Below are positions 34,459 to 42,156 of a DNA stretch of 49,246 nt, piece after piece. Source of the stretch: Pirellulales bacterium (GTDB taxonomy: Bacteria > Planctomycetota > Planctomycetia > Pirellulales > JAICIG01); contig JAICLL010000029.1 in NCBI GenBank assembly GCA_025927475.1, positions 1-49,246 on the forward strand, in the 5' to 3' direction. The notes below the pieces were generated by a model that searched no databases, was not told the origin of the DNA, and saw nothing but the letters and a program-made list of their open reading frames with translations. The position numbers were made by a program, and so were the translations under genes. Positions within the stretch are counted from its first letter, which is position 1; each line of letters begins with the position of its first letter.

Positions 34459-36579
34459 ATGCGACGCTTGTTCTTTCTCGTCTGCTCGGGGCTGGCGATT
34501 GCAAGCTTGGCGCAATCGCCGCGCTTGACCGACGCGGCGACCATCGAAGGACGCATCGTTGACGCTGACGGCAAGCCGCTTGCACATGCGGAGGTGCGAA
34601 TCTGGCAAAAGCTGAGAGCGTCCGATGGCCGCTTTGCGGATCGGTCGGTTGAGTTCGACGGCAGCGACGTGCTGCTCACCGACGCCGAGGGACGATTCGT
34701 TTCGCCCGACGTGCTGGCCGCCGGGGCGCCCACGCAGATCGTTGCTGAAGCCGGGGGGATGCTCACCGGCCGGACCGGCTGGATTCGAGTCGCTACAGAC
34801 GCAACGACGGTCAAAGTGCCCGACATCGCCCTTATAGGGCTGCGCCTCGTTATGGGGCGCGTGCTCGATCGCCGCGGGCAGCCGGTCGATGGCGCCACGG
34901 TGTTCAACTCGGGCGACGGAGACGAGCGAGTCGAAGCGACCAGCAAAGGCGGCGGAAGGTTCTTTCTAAGAGGTGTGCCGAAAGGCGCCGTGTTCTTGTT
35001 CGCCGAAAAACCCGGCTACCGGTTTTCGGGCGTGCGGTTGCCGGCCGATCGGGCTGAGGCAACACTTTTGCTGACCTCGCTCGGCGAACCCGCCGAACCA
35101 AAGCCGACCTTGCCGCCACTGCTTTCGCCCGACGAGGAATACGCTCTGACGCGTGGCGTGCTCGATGCCTGGCTCGAGCGATTGGGAAAGTCCGGCACGC
35201 CGGAACAAAAAATCAGAGGCTTTTCGTCCTTGGCACAAATCAATGGGCGCGAGGCCTTGCAACGGCTCGATTTCTTGGGCGATGTCGATAAGTCGGTCCG
35301 CGATAGCCTTCGCCATAGCGCCATTCTTTCGATCATCGCCGATCCCGACCGCATCTCGTGGGACGAGGTGCGGGCGATGATCGACGCGGGTGACGACGAC
35401 TACCACAAGGCCGCGGAATTGATACAGGCCGCCGACGAGATCCATGCTGACGAAAGGGATGAGGCCGGGCAGGCAAGGCGGCTCGAATGGCTCGAGTCGG
35501 CCGCGGCACACGCGCGCAAAGTAGCCGATCCGACACGGCGCGTGCGGGTTTTAGCAAGCGCGGCCGAACGCTTGTTTGCCGTGGGAGAAGTTGTCCGCGC
35601 CCGGCAGGTGCTTGCCGAAGCGGAGAACGGCGCGAAACCGCTACTCCCCGATTATGGGGCGCAGTATGCCTCGCTTCGTCTGGCGCTGGCGGCGGCGCAC
35701 GATGATGCGGACCGCGCCATGGACTGGCTCGCAAAGACGGGCATTTATTTAAAGTGGAATGGCAGCCGCGTGGCTGCCGCGCTGCTGCCCGATCATCCTC
35801 AGCAGGCCCTCGACACCTGGAAGCAGGTTGCGGAGGCGATGCGCAAAGATCGATCGCGCACGACTGGCGGCGTCGAATACCGTTCGGCGGTGGATTGGTG
35901 TTATCGGCTGGCGCTGGTCGACCGCGCGCTGGCCGAGCCGATCGCCGCTAACGCCGACGAGGCGATCGTGCGCATTAGGGCAAAGGGCGCCATCATTCTG
36001 GCACTGAATGAGTCGCAGCCGGCCGAGGCCCGCGGGCTGTTGGCGGCCTTGGTGCGAGAGGAGCTTCCTCAGCTTCCCACTGACGATGGTTGGCTTCTGC
36101 CTCAGCAGTCGGCGCCGGCGATTGCGGCCTGGCTGTTGCCGGTGGCCGAACGAGTCGATCCCGCTCTCTGCGACGAACTGTTCTGGCGGTCGCTGGCCTT
36201 ACGGTTGCCGCGCCCCGGTCGAGACAGTCTCAATGATCGAGCTGACCGGGCCAACATCGAGTTGGCGAAGCTGCTGAGCAGGTACGACCGCGATGTTGCG
36301 CGGACGCTGCTGGAACCGCTGGCTGCGAATGCTTCGGCTCGGGGCACTGTAGCAGGCCATGCCGTCTTCCTAGCAGCGGTGCATATCGACCCGCGTTGGG
36401 CCAAAAGCCTTCTTGACACCGGCGCCGACTCGACTTCACCTCCCGAGCTTGCCGACCGCTTGCGGTTTTATTTTGTGTGCTGTTTGGGGGTGCCCTTGCC
36501 TGACCGCTGGAATGGGCAGAGCGAGTTTTCCGCGGGCTTTTGGGAGCCTGCTGCGAAAGATAGGCCGCTGCCGCCCTAG
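34459..36579 (+). CDS. Exported protein with carboxypeptidase-regulatory-like domain
   Basis: The 706-residue product has a signal peptide (MRRLFFLVCSGLAIASLAQS). A carboxypeptidase-regulatory-like beta domain follows (TIEGRIVDADGKPLAHAEVRIWQ, about 28-120), then a second similar unit (LVMGRVLDRRGQPVDGATVFNSG). A long helical region occupies the rest; its repeated helix pairs (ALQRLDFLGDVDKSVRDSLRH, ARRLEWLESAAAHARKVADP) resemble TPR/HEAT-like arrays. It is expected to act outside the cytoplasm; partner unknown. ATG 34459 has GGGAGG upstream; longer in-frame starts overlap gnd. No transmembrane anchor is visible. The next 165 nt hold a repeat fragment and the AIM24 gene start. Confidence 0.75.
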   Translation: MRRLFFLVCSGLAIASLAQSPRLTDAATIEGRIVDADGKPLAHAEVRIWQKLRASDGRFADRSVEFDGSDVLLTDAEGRFVSPDVLAAGAPTQIVAEAGGMLTGRTGWIRVATDATTVKVPDIALIGLRLVMGRVLDRRGQPVDGATVFNSGDGDERVEATSKGGGRFFLRGVPKGAVFLFAEKPGYRFSGVRLPADRAEATLLLTSLGEPAEPKPTLPPLLSPDEEYALTRGVLDAWLERLGKSGTPEQKIRGFSSLAQINGREALQRLDFLGDVDKSVRDSLRHSAILSIIADPDRISWDEVRAMIDAGDDDYHKAAELIQAADEIHADERDEAGQARRLEWLESAAAHARKVADPTRRVRVLASAAERLFAVGEVVRARQVLAEAENGAKPLLPDYGAQYASLRLALAAAHDDADRAMDWLAKTGIYLKWNGSRVAAALLPDHPQQALDTWKQVAEAMRKDRSRTTGGVEYRSAVDWCYRLALVDRALAEPIAANADEAIVRIRAKGAIILALNESQPAEARGLLAALVREELPQLPTDDGWLLPQQSAPAIAAWLLPVAERVDPALCDELFWRSLALRLPRPGRDSLNDRADRANIELAKLLSRYDRDVARTLLEPLAANASARGTVAGHAVFLAAVHIDPRWAKSLLDTGADSTSPPELADRLRFYFVCCLGVPLPDRWNGQSEFSAGFWEPAAKDRPLPP

Positions 36580-36698
36580 CCGCCGATTGCGCGGTGCTGT
36601 GCGTAACGGCACGGAGTCCCCTAGAGACCAATGCAGTTCGTTTAATAAGATGATGGAATCCACGAATAACCATCACTCCGCATTCCGCACTGGCAAAT

Positions 36699-36729
36699 GG
36701 TGCGGCTGGCTGCGCTCGGCCCACCCCAC
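36699..36729 (+). repeat. Degenerate copy of the GGTGGGACTCGC repeat
   Basis: GGTGCGGCTGGCTGCGCTCG followed by GCCCACCCCAC is a one-arm copy with several substitutions, immediately before the AIM24 gene. If read as coding it would add an artefactual N-terminus, so the gene start is placed after it. Confidence 0.7.
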
Positions 36730-36744
36730 AACGAAAGGCGAAAC

Positions 36745-37536
36745 ATGACCGATGAGATTGACTACGAAATCTTTGGCACCGAAATGCAATATGTCGAGGT
36801 CACGCTCGACCCCAGCGAGATGGTGATCGCCGAGCCGGGCATGATGATGTACATGACGCCTGGCATCCAGATGGAAACGGTTTTTGGCGATCCCTCGGCC
36901 AAAAGCGGCGGCTTTTGGAGCAAAGTGACCGCCGCCGGCAAACGCGCGCTGACCGGCGAGTCGATCTTCATCACCACGTTTCGCAACGCGGCGGCCGCCC
37001 GAGAACACGTGGCCTTTGCCGCCCCCTATCCCGGCAAGATTCTGCCGATGCACCTCGACCAACTCGGCGGCGAGTTGATCTGCCAGAAAGACTCGTTCAT
37101 CTGCGCGGCGCGGGGCGTGCAAATCGGCATCGCTTTTCAAAAGAAAATCGGCGTGGGGCTGTTTGGCGGCGAAGGCTTTATCATGCAGCGGCTCACAGGC
37201 GACGGCATCGCGCTGGTACACGCCGGCGGCACGATGATGCACCGCACGCTCTCGCCCGGTCAGACGCTGAAGATCGACACCGGCTGTCTGGTGGCCATGA
37301 CCGCCAACGTGACCTACGACATTCAATTTGTCGGCGGCATCAAGAACACGCTCTTTGGCGGCGAGGGATTATTCTTCGCCACGCTCACCGGGCCGGGCGA
37401 AATTTGGTGTCAGTCGTTGCCTTTCTCGCGCCTGGCCGGCCGTGTGTTGGCCAACGCACCCCAGACCGGCGGCAGCCGCGAGGAAGGCTCGATCCTGGGC
37501 GGCCTGGGACGGCTGATCGGCGGGGACAACGAATAA
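36745..37536 (+). CDS. AIM24 family (TIGR00266-like) protein
   Basis: The 263-residue protein matches the AIM24/TIGR00266 family: [46 protein letters not shown] and [18 protein letters not shown], with [32 protein letters not shown] near the end. The fold is a beta-helix/TRAP-like double domain whose biochemical function is unknown; it is cytoplasmic. ATG 36745 follows the degenerate repeat and the GAAAGGCG ribosome-binding site. A GC-only palindrome (CGCCGCCGCGGCGGCG, 37538-37553) follows the stop and may terminate transcription. Confidence 0.9.
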   Translation: MTDEIDYEIFGTEMQYVEVTLDPSEMVIAEPGMMMYMTPGIQMETVFGDPSAKSGGFWSKVTAAGKRALTGESIFITTFRNAAAAREHVAFAAPYPGKILPMHLDQLGGELICQKDSFICAARGVQIGIAFQKKIGVGLFGGEGFIMQRLTGDGIALVHAGGTMMHRTLSPGQTLKIDTGCLVAMTANVTYDIQFVGGIKNTLFGGEGLFFATLTGPGEIWCQSLPFSRLAGRVLANAPQTGGSREEGSILGGLGRLIGGDNE

Positions 37537-37600
37537 GCGCCGCCGCGGCGGCGGGGCCATCGTCAGAGCCGACTTATCATTCCAACGCCTTAAAGAGTCA

Positions 37601-37815
37601 ATGGCCACCCACCCGAACAAGGAGATTGATGCGGCATTACGCTATGCTGAATCCCAAGGCTGGCGGGTGATTCATTCAAGCGAGGTCATTGCTGGGAGCG
37701 AATCCTCTGCCCGCACGGAAGCGGCGGCTGCCAGAAATCGGTTTGGTCAACGCCGCGCAATCCCGAGAATCATGCCAAGGAAATACGCCGGTTTGTTGAT
37801 CATTGCCCACATTAG
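37601..37815 (+). pseudogene. Frameshifted HicA-like small gene
   Basis: Reading from ATG 37601 gives HPNKEIDAALRYAESQGWRVIHSS. After about 37682 the neighbouring frame continues GHCWERILCPHGSGGC, then QKSVWSTPRNPENHAKEIRRF and stops at 37815 (VDHCPH). The joined protein (about 71 residues) has the layout of small HicA-like dsRNA-binding-fold toxins: an N-terminal helix and a late basic helix. A one-base deletion (or two-base insertion) near 37680-37684 explains the shift. The unshifted frame runs to 37825 as a nonsense tail. Either the gene is inactivated or an assembly indel is present. A partner gene follows after 16 nt. Confidence 0.65.
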
Positions 37816-37831
37816 ACGATATTGATGAGAT

Positions 37832-38125
37832 ATGACAAGCCACCGATTTACGCTGATCCTGGCTGGCGTTGCCGAGCTAACGAGCGAATTGGCCGATGCC
37901 CTCTACGAGGCAACCAAGGGCGATATCGAATTCAGCATGCGCGACGGCATTGCCTTCCTTGAATTCGAGCGAACCGCGCAAACATTAGCCGAAGCAATCC
38001 ACACGGCCGTCGATGATGTTGAGAACGCGGGACGAGGGATCCGCGTAGTGCGGGTCGAGTCGGAGGCCGCGAACACGATTGCCAAGATCAACGCAGAACT
38101 GCTCGGAAGCCCGGCCGCCGGCTGA
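37832..38125 (+). CDS. Partner of the HicA-like gene, 97 aa
   Basis: The small cytoplasmic protein reads HRFTLILAGVAELTSELADALYE ... RDGIAFLEFERTAQTLAEAIHTAVDDVENAG, ending in VVRVESEAANTIAKINAELL. This is a compact alpha/beta protein I have seen as a neighbour of HicA-like genes, where it may serve as an antitoxin. That role is inferred from position only. Longer relatives carry a C-terminal helix-turn-helix; it is absent here. ATG 37832 has a weak ribosome-binding site and probably depends on coupling to the preceding gene. The stop abuts the minus-strand protease stop with no gap (38125/38126). Confidence 0.65.
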   Translation: MTSHRFTLILAGVAELTSELADALYEATKGDIEFSMRDGIAFLEFERTAQTLAEAIHTAVDDVENAGRGIRVVRVESEAANTIAKINAELLGSPAAG

Positions 38126-38563
38126 TCATTCCACTTCCGAAACGATGCGATCGGGATCGCGCGGATGAATGGTTTGCGTCGCGCAGTCGACCAGCAGGTC
38201 GAGTTCTTCCAAGACGATCGCACCAATCAGGGCGGTGTCGCGGTCGGGCTCGATGATCGCCGAAAACACCCCCTCGCGCCCTTGCAGGCTGAGCCAGACA
38301 TTGCTCACCAAATCGCGCGTCGCCGACCGGCCCTCGGCGTAACGAACCTTCGCTTGGCCGGCGGGAATCAGATTCAAATGCGCGACGCTCTTTGCTGGCA
38401 AAACGAGCCGAGTGGCGCCGGTGTCGATGGTTCCTGTCAGCTCCACAACATCCGCGGGCGCGCAGGGCACGCCCGCGGAGCGCGCGTCAAGAACGGTTTT
38501 GTTGCTCGCCACCTGGAACTCGACCGTAACTCGGCCCATCGTATTCGTTGCAGTTGAAAGCAT
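38126..38563 (-). CDS. Retropepsin-like aspartic protease family protein
   Basis: The 145-residue protein has the single-domain retropepsin pattern: VELTGTIDTGATRLVLPAKS with the catalytic Asp-Thr-Gly, and the closing hydrophobic strand ALIGAIVLEELDLLVD, as in gag-asp-like proteases. Two such subunits would dimerise to an active enzyme. No signal peptide. ATG 38563 is preceded by AAGGAGAGG at ideal spacing. It lies 104 nt downstream of the GTPase-associated gene on the same strand, so it may be the last gene of that operon, or a separate unit because a palindromic repeat lies between. Substrate unknown. Confidence 0.75.
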   Translation of the reverse strand: MLSTATNTMGRVTVEFQVASNKTVLDARSAGVPCAPADVVELTGTIDTGATRLVLPAKSVAHLNLIPAGQAKVRYAEGRSATRDLVSNVWLSLQGREGVFSAIIEPDRDTALIGAIVLEELDLLVDCATQTIHPRDPDRIVSEVE

Positions 38564-38614
38564 TATCCTCTCCTTCAGCGCATGATAGGCGCTGGTACAG
38601 GCTCGGGCAAGAAC

Positions 38615-38662
38615 GGGGCTCACGCGGTGATGCTTCCGCCCCGACGCCGCGAAACCGTGAGC
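38615..38662 (-). repeat. Palindromic dispersed repeat, GCTCACGCGG/CGTGAGC
   Basis: GGGGCTCACGCGGTGATGCT ... GCCGCGAAACCGTGAGC has complementary ends (GCTCACG/CGTGAGC) and internal GCGG/CCGC pairs. I recall it as a frequent planctomycete intergenic repeat. It lies between the protease and the GTPase-associated gene and could terminate the upstream transcript. Confidence 0.6.
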
Positions 38663-38667
38663 TGATG

Positions 38668-40050
38668 TTACGGCCCGTTGAATAACAGGCAGATCACGTC
38701 CATGGTCGAGACGGCCAGGGCGGGATTGTGAATCTGGTCGCCCTCGACGCAGTCTTGCCACACGCGCAACGCATGCCGCAGATATTGCTCGCGCGATTCT
38801 TCGATCAACGCTTCGCCCACCTGCGCCAGCGCCGTGGGCCATAAGGCCTTCAGCTCGTCGAACGCGCCGGGCTTGCCGGCAATCGACTCAAACACCAGAT
38901 CGTCGAGCAATTCCAACGTTTCCAGCGCCTGGGGGCATTGCGCCCCGATGGCAATGGAAGGATCGTCAGACCATTCGGCCAGCGACGATCGCGCCTTGGG
39001 TTGCAGCGTGTGCTGAAAGCGCGGATGCGCGGCGTCTGCTCGATGGCGGTCGTCGGTCGCCGCCGCAGCCGCCGCCGCGACCACCGAGGGCGGCTGCGCC
39101 GCAGTTGGCCCCACCGCCGCGGGCGGCGGTGTTTCCGGTGTAACGGCGGGCAACGGGGCATCCTCGGCCATTTGTTCCAGCAATTGCCGACCAAGCGCAG
39201 GCAACTGTTCCAGCGTAAGCGTCGGGCGGGGCTTGGCGAGCTGCCGCGCTAAGAATTCGGTCCGGCCCGCGGCGATGCTGTTGGCCACCAAGCCGCCCCA
39301 GCCATTGGCCGCCGTGAAGCATTGCGGCGGCTTGCCGTTGAGATCGAGCAAGGTTCGCTCGCCAAGCCGCGACAAGCGGCGGATTTCCACCGGGTCGTCG
39401 CTTAAGCACAGCAGCCGGAACGGCCGCCGCGGCGAATACTTCAATCCGGTCGAAAACGAAAAATGCGGGCGGCATTCGACCGGCAAAGCGCTGAACAAAC
39501 CGGCCACCAGCCGCAGGACATGATTGCCGCCCACGATGGCGATCGCCGGCGAAGCAATGGCGGCTTCGAGCAACGCCGCCAGCCAGGTGACGCCCGGCTC
39601 GCTACGGAGTTGAGCGAGCGCGGCCTGATCGACCGCCGCCGCGCGGCCCGCCAGCCGGAACGCTTCCAGCGCCTCGGGAATCTTTTCGTGAACCCGCACC
39701 GATCCCTGGGCGAACGCCGCATTCAGCAGCGCGAACGGATTGTTGGCAAACCGCGCCAGTCCTTCGGCGTCGACCACCAGGCACTGCGTATAGACCTTGG
39801 GCCCGCCGCGAGCGCTGTATTCCTGGCCGCCGGGCGTGGTCTTCGAGACGCAGAAACAGCCGCTGGGCAGGCCAAAAAAGTTGACACTCACGGCATCGTC
39901 GCCCGCGGCCAGCAGCGAATCGTGCGAAGGTCCCCAGGCCGACAGCTCGCGCAAGTCGCCCTCGTCGATGCCCGGACTGTGCGCCACCAGTTGATATCCC
40001 TCGCGCCGGCTCGTCTCGGCCGAGGTAAAAATCGCTTGTTCAATCAGCAT
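38668..40050 (-). CDS. GTPase-associated protein, GAP1-N2-like
   Basis: The 460-residue protein begins MLIEQAIFTSAETSRREGYQ, followed by QLVAHSPGIDEGDLRELSAW and GPSHDSLL. I recognise this as the N-terminal domain of GTPase-associated proteins (Pfam GAP1-N2), with a middle helical part (ANNPFALLNAAF, HVLRLVAGLFSALP, FSFSTGLKYSPRRPFRLLCL). A Pro/Ala-rich linker (about 320-360) leads to a C-terminal helical region (LETLELLDDLVFESI). These proteins accompany double-GTPase-type GTPases in predicted NTP-dependent conflict or signalling systems; biochemistry is unknown. Start ATG 40050 overlaps the GTPase stop by one base (TAATG), so the two are translationally coupled. Confidence 0.72.
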   Translation of the reverse strand: MLIEQAIFTSAETSRREGYQLVAHSPGIDEGDLRELSAWGPSHDSLLAAGDDAVSVNFFGLPSGCFCVSKTTPGGQEYSARGGPKVYTQCLVVDAEGLARFANNPFALLNAAFAQGSVRVHEKIPEALEAFRLAGRAAAVDQAALAQLRSEPGVTWLAALLEAAIASPAIAIVGGNHVLRLVAGLFSALPVECRPHFSFSTGLKYSPRRPFRLLCLSDDPVEIRRLSRLGERTLLDLNGKPPQCFTAANGWGGLVANSIAAGRTEFLARQLAKPRPTLTLEQLPALGRQLLEQMAEDAPLPAVTPETPPPAAVGPTAAQPPSVVAAAAAAATDDRHRADAAHPRFQHTLQPKARSSLAEWSDDPSIAIGAQCPQALETLELLDDLVFESIAGKPGAFDELKALWPTALAQVGEALIEESREQYLRHALRVWQDCVEGDQIHNPALAVSTMDVICLLFNGP

Positions 40051-40961
40051 TAACTTTTGACCTGCTGGACGAGCCACTCGAAAGGTTCGACGATGCCGCG
40101 GGGCTCGACGCGCAGCGGCACGCGGACCAGGCCCGCGCGGGTTTGACGATAGGCGCAGCCGCCGGCCACCCCGGAGGCAAAGAACCGGTAGTTGCGAAAC
40201 CGCTCGCGGCATTGCCGCCAGAAACCGGGCGCGCGGGCCTCGGCGAACGCGGCCGGATCGAGAAAACACTCTTCGCACTCGTCGACCTTGGTCAGCACAA
40301 ACCCGATGGGCCGCCTGGCCCAGCCGTGCCTGGGCCGCTCGTCGATCTCGGCCAGGTAGCTCAGCAGCTTCATCGTGAAGTAATCCTGGTCGAGCGAGCC
40401 GCTCTGCAACTTCACCGCATCGATCAGGATGAGCACGCCGGCGCATTTCGAAAGCAGCGGGTGAATGACGTCGTAGGTGTAGGGATGATCGACTTCTTCC
40501 AGCAGCGCCTCGCCAGCCAGGTCGGGCATGACCAGATCGAGCGGCGCCTTAAACGAGGGCGAGCGAATCTGGCAGTGGACCCAGTTCCAGCGGTCGGGCT
40601 CACTGGGCGTTTTGCTGGGAAACTCGCTCCGCGCCAGTGCCGAGGCCGTCGATTGTTGCAGCGTGATCGAAAACGCGCCGCGAGCCAGCATCTGCATGCG
40701 GTCGGGCTGGCGCGACAGCATGTCCATCAGCATGCCCAGGTAGACAGTCTTGCCCGCCCCGCTGGCGCCGATGGTGGCCAAAAGCCGCGGGCGGATTTTT
40801 TGGCTGGCGGCCTGGTGCGACAGCGCCATCGGCGCGTAGCATTGCCGGCAGAGTTCGGCGTCGTAGGTGTTGTCGGCCTCGCAGACGTAACAGGGGGCCT
40901 GAGCCGCGTAGTTCGCGACCAGCCGCAGCGAGTCAAGCGGTTGCACGCCTTCTTTGATCAT
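40050..40961 (-). CDS. Zinc-ribbon P-loop GTPase (DO-GTPase2-like)
   Basis: The 303-residue protein opens with a zinc ribbon: Cys24, Cys27, Cys38 and Cys41 in CYVC...CRQC. The GTPase domain follows: P-loop GASGAGKT (65-72), DLAGE (147-151) as the DxxG-like switch, and TKVDE (224-228) in place of TKxD. The extended insert between P-loop and DLAGE and the family context suit the double-GTPase-2 (DO-GTPase2) family found with GAP1 proteins. It would act as a GTP-dependent switch. ATG 40961 overlaps the upstream stop by 4 nt, and its own stop overlaps the GAP1-like gene, so three genes are coupled. Confidence 0.8.
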   Translation of the reverse strand: MIKEGVQPLDSLRLVANYAAQAPCYVCEADNTYDAELCRQCYAPMALSHQAASQKIRPRLLATIGASGAGKTVYLGMLMDMLSRQPDRMQMLARGAFSITLQQSTASALARSEFPSKTPSEPDRWNWVHCQIRSPSFKAPLDLVMPDLAGEALLEEVDHPYTYDVIHPLLSKCAGVLILIDAVKLQSGSLDQDYFTMKLLSYLAEIDERPRHGWARRPIGFVLTKVDECEECFLDPAAFAEARAPGFWRQCRERFRNYRFFASGVAGGCAYRQTRAGLVRVPLRVEPRGIVEPFEWLVQQVKS

Positions 40962-42136
40962 GCCAAGGCTCCTTCGGCTTCGGCGAGCGCCGGTTCTTCG
41001 GATTCGCCGAGGTGAGGCGCCACATCGCATAGGCCCAATGCGCAGCGGAAGCCGATGTTGTGTTTGCGGGCCAGCGGGTTTTCGCCGCTTTCGAACTGGC
41101 AGGTGGCTTGGTTCTCGAAGTAGGTATCGAACGCGCCGCCGCGAATGCTTTTCATGGGCACCGGCAGTGACAGCTCTTCGCCATCGGCGGTGACAACGCC
41201 AAACGTGCCTGAAGTCCATTCCCAGACGTTGCCGATCAACTGATAAACGCCGCCGACACTCACGCCCGAGGCATATTCGGTGACCGCCACAATGTGCCCC
41301 GGTCCCGATCCCCACAGGTTGCAGCGCTGGCGATCCATGGTGTCGCCCCAGGGAAATTTGCGCTGCCACTGCTGCTCTTCGGAAAGCGGCACGGGCCAAC
41401 TGCCGGCCTTGACCCACTCGGCTTCGTTGGGCAAGCGCTTGCCGACCCAGCGAGCATACGCGGCGGCCTCGAACCAACTGACGCCGACCACCGGATGGTT
41501 CGCTTCACCTTTGGCAAACTTGCCGTTCTTCCAGAACCGCGGGCCGGGGCTGCCCGAGGCATCGACAAAATCGAGCACCGCCGGCCAAATCTGCGGATCC
41601 CACAAAGGCATCTGTTGATATCCGCCCGCTTTGACAAACCGCTGATACTGTGCATTCGTCACGGGATGGCGGTCGAGAAACAGCGGCTGCACGAAACGCT
41701 GCTCTTCGACCGCATCGTCGTGGTCGATCCGCTCCGCGGGCGACCGCGAGAGCGTGACTTGCCCTTCCGGCACCAAGGCCATCTGCTCTTCGAGCGCTTC
41801 GCGCGCTTGAGCGAATTGGTCGGGCGAGAGATTGCCGACCACCTGGCGCCGCATCAGCAAGGCATAGCGGTCTTGCCGCAGCATGCCGTCGACCAGCGAT
41901 TCGACATCGCCGGCGTCCGGTTCGCCGGGCGAGTCGTCGTCGGCCAGATCGGCTGGCTCGGCGATGTTTGGCCGCGGCACCGCTGCTCGACCGCGGCAGC
42001 CGATCGCCAGCCACGCCACCAGGCCGCAGCCCGAGGCCAAAATGCCCCACCAGTTCATCCAATATGCCGAGGCCAGCACGATGCCGGTCGTGCCTGCCAG
42101 CCAATAGGGCCAGCGGCGGCGTTCGTTCGCAGCCAT
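40958..42136 (-). CDS. Membrane-anchored SUMF1 (formylglycine-synthase-like) protein
   Basis: The 392-residue protein has two N-terminal hydrophobic helices (YWLAGTTGIVLASAYWM and WWGILASGCGLVAWLAI). An acidic linker is followed by a SUMF1/FGE-sulfatase domain from about residue 135 (LVPEGQVTLSRSP, FLDRHPVTNAQYQRFV, HPVVGVSWFEAAAYARWVGKRLPNEAEW, NVWEWTSG, SIRGGAFDTYF, HNIGFRCALG). In genuine formylglycine-generating enzymes two active-site cysteines follow the RGG motif; here the matching positions read Asp and Glu, so it is likely non-catalytic and used for binding. It sits between the coiled-coil gene (20-nt gap) and the GTPase (4-nt overlap), i.e. in the same operon. Confidence 0.85.
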   Translation of the reverse strand: MAANERRRWPYWLAGTTGIVLASAYWMNWWGILASGCGLVAWLAIGCRGRAAVPRPNIAEPADLADDDSPGEPDAGDVESLVDGMLRQDRYALLMRRQVVGNLSPDQFAQAREALEEQMALVPEGQVTLSRSPAERIDHDDAVEEQRFVQPLFLDRHPVTNAQYQRFVKAGGYQQMPLWDPQIWPAVLDFVDASGSPGPRFWKNGKFAKGEANHPVVGVSWFEAAAYARWVGKRLPNEAEWVKAGSWPVPLSEEQQWQRKFPWGDTMDRQRCNLWGSGPGHIVAVTEYASGVSVGGVYQLIGNVWEWTSGTFGVVTADGEELSLPVPMKSIRGGAFDTYFENQATCQFESGENPLARKHNIGFRCALGLCDVAPHLGESEEPALAEAEGALA

Positions 42137-42156
42137 GAGTCCCTCGCCGGTGTGGC

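Noticed and set aside
37823..37831. Riboswitch or attenuator between the HicA-like gene and its partner
   Set aside because: The gap is only 16 nt and has no stem; simple coupling explains it.
38564..38842. Long N-terminal extension of the retropepsin-like gene
   Set aside because: It reads through a dispersed palindrome and into the GAP1-like gene; ATG 38563 has an ideal ribosome-binding site.
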